DNA of 64,000 bases, taken from NCBI RefSeq assembly GCF_937616625.2, contig NC_065571.1:53863651-53927650 (forward strand). The letters run 5' to 3'. The position numbers were made by a program, and so were the translations under genes. Below the pieces are notes generated by a model. It was not told the origin of the DNA. It ran no database searches and saw nothing but the letters and a program-made list of their open reading frames with translations. Origin of the DNA: Mercurialis annua. Its lineage: Eukaryota > Streptophyta > Magnoliopsida > Malpighiales > Euphorbiaceae. Shown piece by piece: positions 26,193 to 36,863 of the stretch (positions within the stretch are counted from its first letter, which is position 1; every line of letters begins with the position of its first letter).

Positions 26193-26809
26193 TTTATTTT
26201 TTATTAAATTAATGATTCTTAAAATTAATTTAATATTAAAGAAGAAAAGCCATTTTAAAAATGAAACTAAAAATAATAGTTTTTTTTTTCTGACAAACAA
26301 TAATAGTTTATAAATTGTAAAATGATTTTAAAAAATCCGGTTTAAATTGGAACTTAAAAAGACTTTATATCATAATAAACCCCTTTTCGTACTCGTTATT
26401 ATTGTTCAAAAACTAATGAGACCACTGATTCTCAATTCACCGGTTAAGTAAATTATATATAGTTTTTGAATATAGTTTATGGTCTAACACAACTGTCGGT
26501 TCATTTAAATCAACTAGCTAGTTGGATCAATCGTCGGTTCAGTCCCATCAAACAAATCAAGTTTGTAGGATGAGATTTTTAATTTTCAATCTTAGTTGGA
26601 TCGGACAATTCGCCGATATTCAGTTCAATTGGCCGATTCTGTATTATGCATCTTGAATGAGTCTCAATTACGAAAGAATATATTTGATTATTCTACGGTT
26701 TTATTAATTTTTATTCGAATCGGATAAGTCTTATAGTGGGAACTTTAATCATACATAAAAACAGTTTAGACGTGGGAACCTCACTTAACTCAGGAGATGT
26801 CATACAGCC
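26193..26809. other. Intergenic AT-rich DNA with hAT-like scraps
   Basis: No gene seen. Words such as TCAACCGTCGGTTCA-like and CCGGTT between about 26320 and 26640 recall the sub-terminal sequence of the CCGG-rich hAT element, so an eroded relative may lie here. Confidence 0.35.
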
Positions 26810-26824
26810 CACTTGCATCTTGAT

Positions 26825-27597
26825 TGTTTTTTTTTGTCGAAACATAGAAATTTCATTAGATGAAACAAGTCGACTACAAGAGTCTCGATTCTAGTCACGA
26901 TATTTAGACTAGAAAATACAACACACCTTACAAGGGCTTTTTAGCTATTAAGAGCAACCCAAAAAGCTTAAAAAAATCCAAATCTAACAATAGATCTAGT
27001 CTAATGAGCATAAGATTACAGATCTGAAAAAATTACAAGGATAAGCCATGCTACTGACTAATAAAATTGTAACCTCACAAATCTGCAAAATTTCTTCCAC
27101 TCTGCCGGAGTATACCGGATTTCCTGAGGAAGACAACGGAAAAATTGCCGGAACAAACAGAGACCTCGGACATGCCGAAACAAGACGTCAGACATGTCGA
27201 GCACACGTCAAAAATCGCCGGAACAAACAGAGACGCCGGTCATATCGAACAAACGTCAAAAGTCGCCGGGATAGATGCTGAAACTTGCCGGAGAACCGCC
27301 AAAAATACCAAAGAAAACTGAAACTGAGGCCCATAAAGGGTAGAGAAGACTCATATGAGAGTAGATGAAATAAAAGGAAATTGAAACAAAACTAACATTA
27401 TAATTTATGAAGAATACTTCATTTATTTGTTGCAAAGTGAAAGATTTAGAGGATTTTAAAGGTTGGAGAGGTGGTTTTGGCCAAAAAATGGCCAAAAACC
27501 ACCCCTCAAGAGTTATGCGGCGGTGAGTTTTAGGGAGAAGAAGTTGAGAGAGTTTTAGGGTAAAAAAAAAACTGAATTGATAGATGGCGACAACATT
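26825..27597 (-). mobile_element. 773-bp non-coding retroposon with 15-bp target duplication
   Basis: CACTTGCATCTTGAT occurs on both sides (26810-26824 and 27598-27612), a typical LINE-machinery duplication. The element reads on the minus strand: its poly-A is the T run at 26827-26835, preceded by a LINE-like 3' end (ATGAAATTTCTATGTTTCGAC). No reverse transcriptase or endonuclease is encoded; the longest frames have no domain. The plus strand carries a duplicated GCCGGAACAAACAGAGAC. It could be a non-autonomous LINE derivative or a processed non-coding transcript. Confidence 0.8.
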
Positions 27598-28180
27598 CAC
27601 TTGCATCTTGATGACCCGTCATATTTTCTAATAACAGCTCTTCATAACATGTTTGATATCATAGATAATTAAAATTCAAGTATGAATAGATTTATAATAA
27701 TAATATAAATAATTAATACAATGTGAATACATATTTATTACTTCACTAATTAATAATGTTGCTCGATCCCAATCAGCAAACAAACCAACAACTGTTTTCC
27801 ATTGTTCAAAAGTCTTTTTCATAGAAATTTGATATCTCAGATTAAGTGTAATCTTCCAAAAACATCATAAGGGGCCGACCTATAATTTCTTATTTTTGTC
27901 TTAGCATGCTCTAGAACTGATAAATTATTAGTACATGGACTAAATTGAAAGTAATATTCTATTAAAAAATAAAATAAAAAATATCATCCACATCATTTTA
28001 TTTATATTATATTAAGTGAACGTAAAAAAATCTAGGGCTAGGAAGAATCTCCCATATAACCCCATTGCAGGTCCTCACAACACAAACCAGCAAATCAAAC
28101 CACCATTTTTTCCCATGAAATCCTCGATCATCTCCTTCTTCTGCAATCTCCAAAGCTTTAAAATCCATGTCAGATTCTCC

Positions 28181-28945
28181 ATGGTAGACAAATTAACATC
28201 TACTTCATTATGGAGTTCAACTACAACCTGGCTCTCGCCCACTTCTCTTACTCTTTTCATCTCGCTTAACCTAGTCATCGGCACCATCGCCGTCTTCACC
28301 CGTTATAACTCCACTAAATCAGCAACAGAGCAGCGACAAACTGAGACCAGACAGCTGCAGCGAGCGCCGTCGTTGATTGACCGAGTTAAGTCGTTCAACT
28401 TACCCTTCTACAATTACTCACAACACGACTTATCAGAGTTTGAATCTTCTGAAACGACGATGGGTTACGTACGTCATGATCTGGCTCCAGCTCCAGCTCA
28501 AGCTCAAGCTCAGTCCATTTTGCAACGTGTCAAGTCCATCAAGTCCATTAAGTCCATCAACTTATTTGCTTTATACAGATCCGAAGAAGAAACTGAATCC
28601 GCGGGTCAAGAACAGCACAAGGATCCGGGTGTAGTTGAAATGGAGCCGCACCATCACGTGATGAGGACACAGTCGGAGAGCATGGTGGCTCCGGTGAAGA
28701 GAAAGGTGAAAGCGCAGGAAAAGCTGAAGAAGTCCGCTAGTGAAAAGGCTATGGACGAGTCTCAAGAGGAAGAAGACGCAGAGAGTATAGAGAAGAGGAG
28801 GCCTGCAACGACGTCGTTTGCTGGAGAAGATGATCATGGAGTCGACGCTAAAGCTGATGATTTCATTAATACGTTTAAACAGCAATTAAAGTTACAGCGG
28901 CTTAATTCTCTTTTGCGTTATAGAGATTTGCTTAAAGGGAAGTGA
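28181..28945 (+). CDS. A70: DUF4408/DUF761 protein resembling PAMP-induced protein A70
   Basis: Single-exon plant-specific protein of 254 residues from the ATG at 28181. A DUF4408 segment with one membrane helix lies near the N-terminus (residues about 8-42, SLNLVIGTIAVF). A basic and acidic low-complexity middle follows, and then a C-terminal DUF761 motif (ADDFINTFKQQLKLQRLNSL). Biochemical function is unknown; in Arabidopsis the family includes the defence-induced A70 (At5g56980, from memory). An in-frame ATG at 28115 would add 22 residues (MKSSIISFF...). I prefer 28181 because family members start just before the W-x-P helix and it has G at +4. A 9-bp unit AAGTCCATC repeats at about 28531-28558, giving KSIKSIKSI. 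The AT-rich TATA-like run near 28000-28012 could be the promoter. Confidence 0.88.
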   Translation: MVDKLTSTSLWSSTTTWLSPTSLTLFISLNLVIGTIAVFTRYNSTKSATEQRQTETRQLQRAPSLIDRVKSFNLPFYNYSQHDLSEFESSETTMGYVRHDLAPAPAQAQAQSILQRVKSIKSIKSINLFALYRSEEETESAGQEQHKDPGVVEMEPHHHVMRTQSESMVAPVKRKVKAQEKLKKSASEKAMDESQEEEDAESIEKRRPATTSFAGEDDHGVDAKADDFINTFKQQLKLQRLNSLLRYRDLLKGK

Positions 28946-29468
28946 AAAATTAAACTTTAGCTTTACCTTTGTCTTTTTTTCTCTTTTAAATCTTTTAATC
29001 TTAAAAGCTGGGCTTTATTGGCTTTTGCATGTAAAAAGCTTGACCAAGCTTCAGCTTTTTATGCAGAAGGGGCATTTTTGTCCTTTGGTAAGTTGAATGA
29101 TGAATGGAAATGTGAGGTGAATGTGAAATGAGGGAGAAAGAAGAACAGTAGAATACTGAAATGACCAATCGACCCCACTTTTGTCGTTTTCTTTTTCTTA
29201 GATTTTGTATTACTATAATGCCATTCATGCAGTCATTTTCTTTCTGACGCTTGTCTCTGTGCTATTGTCTTGTCAGTAAGTATTAAGATTTTTAAGCTTC
29301 GACCTCCTTGTTAATTTGAAACTTGATAGCAGTAATTAACGAGTTTAATACTCCTAACGTTCTAATAGAGTTGTCCATTTTACCTTTATCACACAGTTTA
29401 AAAAAAACAATCACTGTTTATGAATTTTGTAAAAAATTTCTTAATTTTCTTATCATATTCTTATTTAA
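28946..29468. other. Intergenic, downstream of the A70-like gene
   Basis: The likely 3' UTR of the A70-like gene, then AT-rich DNA with no recognised gene. Confidence 0.4.
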
Positions 29469-29470
29469 TA

Positions 29471-30084
29471 CTCCCTCCGTCCCATAAAGATAGACCACCT
29501 TTCTATTTTTGGCGTCCCAAATTATAGGCAACCTTTTAAATTGGTAAGCAACTTAAAAACTCAAATACCCCTAAAAAATATGCCTAGTTATCCTCAAATG
29601 AATTCATTTTTTTTTGAAAGAGGCGAAAGGCGAAGGCCCAAGAAACTAAAAAGATCTACACATACGGGGTAAAGAAACACCCGCTATATCATCCAAAATG
29701 CAGTCAGCAACTCCCTGAGGCATGGTGTCATGAATGATTAGACCCACCTCATGGCGAAAGCCTTGATTTGCCGAGCGATCTGCGCACCGATTGCCTTCAC
29801 GATGGATATGAACAGCATTAACATTCCAATCTTACGCTAAGAAGGATCTGATAGAGTTAAGCAAGCTAGAATTGGCATTAGTGACCTCAAATGAATTCAT
29901 AACTTCATGTTTTAATACAAAACTCATCAATATTAGTCATTAATATATTATTTATATATCTAAATATTACACAAGGATAAAATTAGAAAGTTCAATAAAA
30001 AAAATATAATTTTAACAAATTTAACTATATTTTTCTTAAATTTTGTGTTTGTCTAAATGGCCTATCTTTGTGAGACGGAGGAAG
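29471..30084. mobile_element. Stowaway MITE split by a LINE fragment
   Basis: Terminal repeats CTCCCTCCGTCCCATAAAGA and, on the complement of the right end, CTTCCTCCGTCTCACAAAGA, each followed by TAG, are flanked by TA (29469-29470 and 30085-30086). CTCCCTCCGTCCC is the hallmark Stowaway end. Removing the LINE insert and one duplication copy leaves about 321 bp, a normal MITE size. Confidence 0.9.
29608..29884 (-). mobile_element. 3'-end LINE fragment inside the Stowaway MITE
   Basis: A 277-bp 5'-truncated LINE on the minus strand, flanked by a perfect 16-bp duplication CCTCAAATGAATTCAT (29592-29607 and 29885-29900). It encodes the end of an RNase H domain (VHIHREGNRCADRSANQG, minus strand near 29800) and has an A tail read as T on the plus strand at 29608. 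Confidence 0.9.
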
Positions 30085-30086
30085 TA

Positions 30087-30784
30087 TAAAGTCCACTTAT
30101 AATGTACTCATCCGTGGATTTTAAATAGAGGTAATATAGAAAAATTGAATGTAAAAGTAATTTACTTTTTGAAAGTGGACAAGAGTTTTGGGACAATTTT
30201 TTTTTCAAAATGGACTTTTGAGACGAAGTGAGTATATTTTTAGCAGTGTTTGGACTTTGGAGGGAATGTCTCCCAAAAGTTTTTTTAAAAAAATATATTT
30301 TTAGAGTTCTACTTTTTTATAAAATGAAATGTGGTGTTTGAACTTTATTTATTATAATACTTGATTTCGTTTTCTTTTTATCAGAGATAGAACTACATTA
30401 AATTAGTTTCTAAAAAATTGGGGCAGAGGCGGAAGCAGAACTTATCTTTAAGGGGATCAATTTTACTTTTAAATAGGACGACATGTTTTTTTGCCTCTTT
30501 TTTGATAAGTTTTTAGGGTAAACAAATATTATTAGCTATTTTTAATCAAACAATATATCGTCTGGTTTAAAACAATTACCACTCGCATCAATATATTATA
30601 TAGTTCATCAATTATTAAAATAATTTAATTTATCAAATATTATTAAATAACAAAAACAAACAACTAAATTATTATATAAATTATATTCTCATTTTATATA
30701 AATTTTCAACCGAATATATTAATGAAAACTAATTCCATTCGATTTTGAAAAATTGTACGACATGAAGCTAGAAGTAAACAATGA
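30087..30784. other. Intergenic; possible decayed Stowaway at 30104-30232
   Basis: TACTCATCCGTGGATTTT near 30103 and the complement of its partner near 30232 (TACTCACTTCGTCTCAAAAG) look like degraded Stowaway ends. GCAGAGGCGGAAGCAGAACT near 30424 recalls a hAT MITE end, but no partner was found. Confidence 0.35.
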
Positions 30785-32375
30785 AAATTGAATCCAAATA
30801 GGTTGGGAATTTAGCTCTCCTCGCATATGCAAGTCCAAAGAGTTAGGGGGTCTTGGTTTCAGGGATCTTGAGAGGTTCAATTTGGCTCTCCTCGCTAAAC
30901 AAGGGTGGCAATTTTTGACCCAACCGGAGTCTCTTCTTCTTAGAGTTTGCCAATATGGATCTTTTTTGGAAGTCAACAATCAATATAACGATTCATGGGC
31001 CTGAAAATCTCTTCTTAAAGGGAACGAAGTGTTGAACCTTGGTGTTAGATGGAAAATTCGCTCAGGAAAAGACACTTTTATCCGTCGTGATATGTGGCTT
31101 CCTACATCCTTTCCTTTCAAGTAGTTGAATCCATGGCGATCCTTGCTAATGTCAATATGGTTATGAACCTCATGATGGACGGGGGGTAGGAGCTGGAATA
31201 TTGACCTTGTTAGGAGCCCTTTCCCTCCTTTAGAAGCTCAAACAATAATAAACCTTCTAATTCGTATTATAAGAACAAATGATAAATGGACCTGATATCA
31301 TACTAAGGCAAGGAATTTCTCTGTTGCGTCAACGTAATATATTGATATGACAAAGTGGAAGCCTTTTTCGGATTTTTTACAGGTAGAGTCCCTCCATTCA
31401 TATAACTGCTGGTTTGGAAGCACTTGTGGAAATTGAAAGTCCCTCCTAATGTGAAGTGCTTTATTTGAAAATGCCTTAGCAATGTCTAGTTTCTAATGAT
31501 AACCTCCACCACCAGCCGCCACCCGTTTTGCTCTTTGCCCTCGATGCAGTGTAGTTGAGTCATCCGTGCACCTATTTCTCTCTTTTTTGTTTGCAGATGC
31601 GTTGTGGTTGGGTTCTCATGTGAACCAAGCGACGGAGGATATCCATAGAGGTTCTATGAAGATTTTTTGGTTTGATTTGGTTTCTGGTTCCCCTGATGGG
31701 AAGGGTATAAACTCTTTTCTTATTAATGCAGTTTGAATTTTGTGGTCTATTTGGCTGTGTCGTAATGAGATGATCTTTAAGGAAGAGTTTAGTGACCTAA
31801 CTCTAGTTCTCAGGCAGGCTGTAGATCTTCAGCTCGAGTGGTCCAACACAGATCAGGGGAGTCAGCATTGCTGTCTCTATCGCTGTTTAGCAGTGGTTGC
31901 CTCCTCTTGCGAATGCCTATAAAATTAATTTCGATGGAGTTTTTCTTCACCGGTCCTTTAAAGAAGTACGAGCCTGTGTTGTGAGGAACCACCCGGGGCA
32001 GACAATGGCCTCTTTTGCTAAGCATTTCCACCATGTCACCTCTCCGACTCTTATGGAAGCTTTGGCGTTAAGGTAGGCGATTTCACTAACAATCAGAGTT
32101 AGACTCTTTGATATTAATTATTTTCAAAGGGGATGCTAGGGGCGTCATTGAGGCTATGAAAGGTAACTCGGTAGTGACATTATTTTTCAAGACTGTCGTT
32201 TTTTGTGTCGAGATATAGTGTTGCATTTCTTTAATTTTGTTAACGTTCGAGTAATTGGATGGCGTATATTGTAGCCAACAAGTCTTTAGAGATTCTATTT
32301 TTTATGGCAATCTGCTAGCTCAATTGTTGTAATTAGATTCAAGAATTGTGTATGTGATATACCTTTGAAAAAAAA
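30785..32375 (+). mobile_element. Decayed LINE fragment (RT C-terminus, zf-RVT, RNase H)
   Basis: Translated pieces are recognisable in several frames despite many stops and shifts: [20 protein letters not shown] (30845 on), a zinc-knuckle region and WLCRNEMIFKEEF (31755 on), and an RNase H start KINFDGVF (31922 on) with MEALALR. It ends at a short A tail near 32368-32375. The arrangement matches the LINE at 46173-48905, including RNase H, so both belong to the RNase-H-bearing plant L1 type. It is an old copy. Confidence 0.82.
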
Positions 32376-34427
32376 GAAAACATTATATCATGAGAAGGGT
32401 CAAAAAGAAAAAAGAAAAGTCCGTGGAAGGAAGAGAGATATAGGACTCGTGATGCTGCCTAAAGTACCAAAAACTGAATGAAGAAATGAGAAAGGTGGAA
32501 TTTTGGTTCACTTGTTAGTCAGCACATGCAATGCCATTATTTTCCATGGTGGGTATTATTTTTGGACCCATTTCTCTGTTATTTTCTAGAAAATAGTCAT
32601 AACCACTTCGACATTTTCTACTAAATTCATCTTTGGTTGTAATTATCCTGACCTCAAAATTAATTAGAACAGTAGTAGTATAATACTATATGCTATTCTA
32701 TTCGACAGGTCTAATCATATGATTTGACCTTAATTAATTAATGGATTAATATCTCTTTTTTAAATCGTATATTTGATGAGGAAATGACATAAGCTTCGGT
32801 GTCTATTATTTTAAAATGTCGCGTGACGACATGTTATAGATATTTTTAACTTCGCATATTTAGAATATTTTAATGCTTTTGTTAAAATATAGCTAGCCCC
32901 CTTCTAACGATAATTTGCAGAGAAAACCACAAAAATATTACTATTTAAATAGAAAATAACAAAAATACACACCAACCTAATAATTTACATTGATACCAAA
33001 AAAAGATAAAAGTTTACATATTCTAACCAAACCACTAAATAAGAGACACATGACACACACAAAGCACAAAAAAAAAGTCAAAAACGTGTCATAACTGGTC
33101 AAAAACGCGTCTGACATGCGTCAGAATCGCGTCTGATACGCGTCAACGCGTGTCAACGATTCTTAGCATGTCAAAATAATTTGAATATGTATCAGCTATG
33201 TATCAGCTATGTATCTGGAATGTGTCACTGATTCATTTTCTCTTTAAAAATATAAATAAATAAATAAATAAATGTGTGTGTATATATATATATATATACA
33301 CATATTATTTTATGTACAATTTATTTATATAAGTATAATATATTTTAAATTTAAAGATATATGTATCACATGCTTTAAAAACGCATAAATTACGTTACAA
33401 AAAATATATATATTATATATTATATATTAAAAATATATGTATCTATCATATATAAATTTATATACATAAATTGCTTTAAAAAACGTGTCTTCCTATTAAA
33501 TATTTGATGTTTGCTCCGTCCTTTTATTTTTTCATATTGCACGAGGTTTTGCTTTTAGCTCAATTTATTGTTTATATTTATAATGTATTTACGATGTATC
33601 GTTTAACTATTTACAATGTATTGCAAGATATAGATGATACATCGGTAATGTATTAAAATTTTATTATTAATTTTTCTCCTCTATATCTATGATGTATCGA
33701 TGGTGTATTTATGGTGTATCGGTAATGTATTACGATGTATCGATAATATATTGGTCATTTTAAAATTTATTTCGTTAAAATAATCCAAAAAATTTAAACA
33801 TGTATCATTTATGTATCTGTTATGTATAAAAAATGTATCATCTATATATCACTAGTACACACATGTATCGATAATTTTGAAATTAAAAATGGATAGATTA
33901 TGTTACAAAAAAGTATTTGTTATATATTATGTATTAAAATATATGTAATTATCATATATAAATTGTTTCCAATATGTATTCGGCATATGTATTTAAGAAA
34001 TGTGTCTTTATATTACATATTTGATGCTTGTCTCGTTCTTTTGTTTTTTCCATTTTGCATGAAGTTATGTTTTTCAACTCAATTTATGCTTTATAGTTGT
34101 TATGTATTTATGATGTATCAGCGATGTATTTACAGTGTATTAGTGTTGTATCAATTATGTATATACATAATATATACGTATATACACAACAAAATGAACC
34201 AATAATAATATAATGACTTCATTAAATTTATTAGTGGTGTATATATGATGTATCATTGATGTATCCGACATTTATATACATAAAAATTGAATTTTTGAAA
34301 TAATTCAATTACATTCCAAAAACATGGAAGACACATCTTGAAAACATTTTAAATACATCTCAAAAATAGTTAAGATACATCTTAAAAACAGTTTATATGC
34401 ATTTCAAAACCACCTCACACTACTAGT
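32376..34427. repeat. Degenerate GATGTATC repeat tract with a ~505-bp higher-order unit
   Basis: From about 33180 the sequence is full of degenerate ATGTATC / GATGTATCGGTAATGTATT units. A larger unit is visible: the segment starting TTACAAAAAATATATATAT (33396) recurs as TTACAAAAAAGTATTTGTTA (33903), with matching internal blocks (ATTTGATG..TTGCTC/TTGTCTC, CAATTTAT..CTTTATA). The array continues beyond the CACTA insertion to about 35700. No coding function is seen; a 101-codon frame at 33900 is a by-product. Confidence 0.65.
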
Positions 34428-35502
34428 AAACAGTCGATTTGCGACGGATTTTAGCGACGGATTTGAAATCCGTCGCTAAAATCAAAATTTGCGACGGATT
34501 CAAAATCCGTCGCTAAATCCTAAAGAAAATTGGCGGGATGAATCCCGCCACTTTTAGCGACGGAAATTCCGTCGCTAAAAGTGGCGGGATTCATCCCGCC
34601 AATTTGTTTTTCACTTTTAGCGACGGATTTTGTAATCCGTCGCTAAATGTATTATTTAGCGACGGAATACCACATCCGTCGCTAAATGCTTACTTTTAGC
34701 GACGGATTACTAAATCCGTCGCTAAAAGTATTATTTTTATTAAAAAAATTATAATTAAAAAATATATTTATTAAAACAAATATTTATTAATAAAAAAAAT
34801 ATTAATTATAAAACAATTTATTAAAAAATTATTTATTGTAATTATTTATTAATAAAATAATTATTTATTTAAAAAAAATTATTTATTTATTTTAATTATT
34901 TATTTAAAAATAATTAATTATTTATTATAATTATTTATTAATAAAATAATTATTTATAACAAAATTATTATATTAGAATGTGGGAGTAAAGTGTAATAGT
35001 AATAATTTGTTGTTTTTATTTAAAATAATTATTAAAAAATAATTTATTTTATTTAAAAATAATTAGTATGAAAAAATAATTATTTTATATAATTTGGGAG
35101 TAAATTGCGGGAGTACCTTTTTGTTATATTTAAATATAATATACATAGATATAAAACAAGAATCTGAGCTGGATAAGTTGGAGTCACGCGCGGGGGAACT
35201 ACAAAGTTAAAGAGGAGTGGATGAGAGTAATGTGAAGGATGGGTGACCTACTGGGAAGTTGGAAAATTTGCGATATTTGCGGGTCAGTGCGGGTGTGTGT
35301 TGTATAGCCAGTGGGTGTGTGACGGTGGTTGACCGTTTAAATCCGTCGCAAAAAAAAGTATTCGGTCGCTGAAAAATTGGCGACCGGATATTTAGCGACG
35401 GACGTTGTCCGTCGCAAATCCGTCGCTAAACTCGTTTAGCGACGGAATTTAGCCATTTAGCGACGGAAAAATCCGTCGCTAAATGGCTGTTTTTTAGTAG
35501 TG
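34428..35502. mobile_element. Non-autonomous CACTA element with GCGACGGA sub-terminal repeats
   Basis: Ends are CACTACTAGTAAACAG and, on the complement, CACTACTAAAAAACAG, with a perfect 3-bp duplication TCA (34425-34427 and 35503-35505). The first 300 bp contain about seven GCGACGGA and six inverted TCCGTCGC words; more lie in the last 150 bp. Such sub-terminal arrays bind CACTA transposases. No transposase frame is present. The middle is AT-rich, except for a 5S-rRNA-like segment at 35196-35260. Confidence 0.92.
35196..35260 (+). other. 5S rRNA-derived segment captured in the CACTA element
   Basis: The stretch aligns with the 3' two-thirds of plant 5S rRNA: GAACTACAAAGTTAA (5S: GAACTCCGAAGTTAA), GAGAGTA, then GGATGGGTGACCT and CTGGGAAGT separated by one changed base. 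These blocks are in 5S order and spacing and cover most of the internal Pol III control region, including a C box with one mismatch. The 5' third is not recognisable, so this is not a functional 5S gene. The comparison is with the 5S sequence from memory. Confidence 0.72.
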
Positions 35503-35505
35503 TCA

Positions 35506-36335
35506 TAAATATATCAGTCAATGGTGTATCTATAAAATTTATTTCGTTAAAATAATAATAAAAAGATAAGACTATGTATCTACGATGTATCAGTGATGTT
35601 ATTATTATGTATAAGTGACTTATCTACAATGTATCGGTGGTATATGTACGATATATCATTAATGTAACCGACATGTAAATACATAAAAAATTAAACCAAT
35701 AACTATATAATGTCTTCATTAAATTAAACACTAGTTGAAATTAATCTTACAAATACGATTATATCAAAAATATAAATATTTACAATTTTTTAATTTACGT
35801 AAAAAGTCAAATTTCAAAAATAATCTAGATACATATCAGAAACAAGTCATATACATCTTAATTCATATTTATTTAAAAAAAAACAACATTGATACGTCTT
35901 AGATGCAGCTCCACTATATTTTTCAAAATAAAAAAAATAGTCTAAACTTCTCCCAGAATTTATCGATGAAACTATCAAAATACAAAACAAAATAAAAATT
36001 AAACTAAATCCAAGACTATAGTGATAGAAACTTCATATTGTTTCCCTTGATTCCTTCTAAACACCTTCCACAGTTTCATTATACATTGCAGACCCACCAC
36101 CACATTATCTCTTTGAACCATTTTTCTTTTTCTTTTCTCTCATTGCTTTTTCTAAGCCAATAAAACATCTCTGTTACAAGTTAACCATTAAACTTGACAT
36201 TATAATGCATTATCAACCTTTTTTTATGTCACTGCTCATTTCAATTTCTAACAATTCAAATTCAACAGATTCAAACTGAAGAAATCACCCATTCATTTCT
36301 TTCTCTCTGCAGAAGATCAACAACTCAATATCTTC
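35506..36335. other. End of the GATGTATC tract and upstream region of the VQ gene
   Basis: GATGTATC-type repeats continue to about 35700. The part from 36180 to 36335 is pyrimidine-rich, with CTCTCTGC just before the VQ start, and is likely 5' UTR. A TATA-like TTATAATG lies near 36200. Confidence 0.4.
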
Positions 36336-36863
36336 ATGGATCCCTTCTATTTTTCAACCATTAGAAGCCAACATCTGTTGCCACCACAAAGACCATCGTC
36401 TCCACCGCCACAAAAGAAACAAAACCAAATCTAAGATCCACGCCCTTCCGCACTTAAAGTACAAGACTCTCACAAAATTAAAAAACCACCGCTACCTCCA
36501 CCTCAACGGCCAGTGATCATCTACGCCATCTCTCCAAAAATCATCCACACCAAAAAATCTAAATTCATGGTTGTCGTTCAACGACTAACCAGACTCTCAT
36601 CGTGTAACTTCTCCGCCGGAGACGGTCAAATATCGCCATTATCAAGATTAGTTGCAACGGAGAAAGTAAGCCTAGGAAAAAGAAGTAACATCATTAACAA
36701 AAAAAGTTTTCGGAACAAAAAACCCTTTGTTTCTCTAGTAGAGAAGAAAGAGAAGGAGTTGAAAATTGAAGAAGAAGATAATAAGTACTGGACACATGCA
36801 ATTAGTTTCTTTTTTTGTTTAGCACGTGGAAGCAAGGGAATTAGTGGGTACAAAATGAAATAA
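36336..36863 (+). pseudogene. VQ-motif protein (MKS1/VQ8/VQ20-like) with an in-frame stop
   Basis: Starting at ATG 36336 (MDPFYFSTIRSQ) the frame stays open for 32 codons, meets TAA at 36432-36434, and continues in the same frame to 36863. The part after the stop holds the family core: SHKIKKPPLPPP, PVIIYAISPKIIH, then the VQ motif FMVVVQRLTR and the conserved SPLSRL-ATEK tail. VQ proteins bind WRKY factors and MAP kinases in the nucleus. Two oddities: the stop, and Arg where VQ motifs normally end LTG. No frameshift is present over 176 codons, so it is either a recent pseudogene, a sequencing error at one base, or starts downstream (ATG 36513 would lose part of the proline-rich docking region). 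Confidence 0.78.

Noticed and set aside
27048..27606. Open frames of 77 and 116 codons on opposite strands
   Set aside because: Both lie inside the retroposon, overlap each other and follow its CCGG-rich repeats rather than any protein family.
33900..34205. 101-codon frame
   Set aside because: Tyr/Cys/Ile-rich translation of the GATGTATC repeat tract.
35196..35260. Functional 5S rRNA gene
   Set aside because: The 5' third and the flanking stem are not recognisable and the middle is diverged. It is a remnant in a transposon, so it is reported as a derived segment only.
34428..35502. CRISPR-like array from repeated GCGACGGA/TCCGTCGC words
   Set aside because: The repeats are short, inverted and irregularly spaced inside CACTA ends; the host is a plant nuclear genome.
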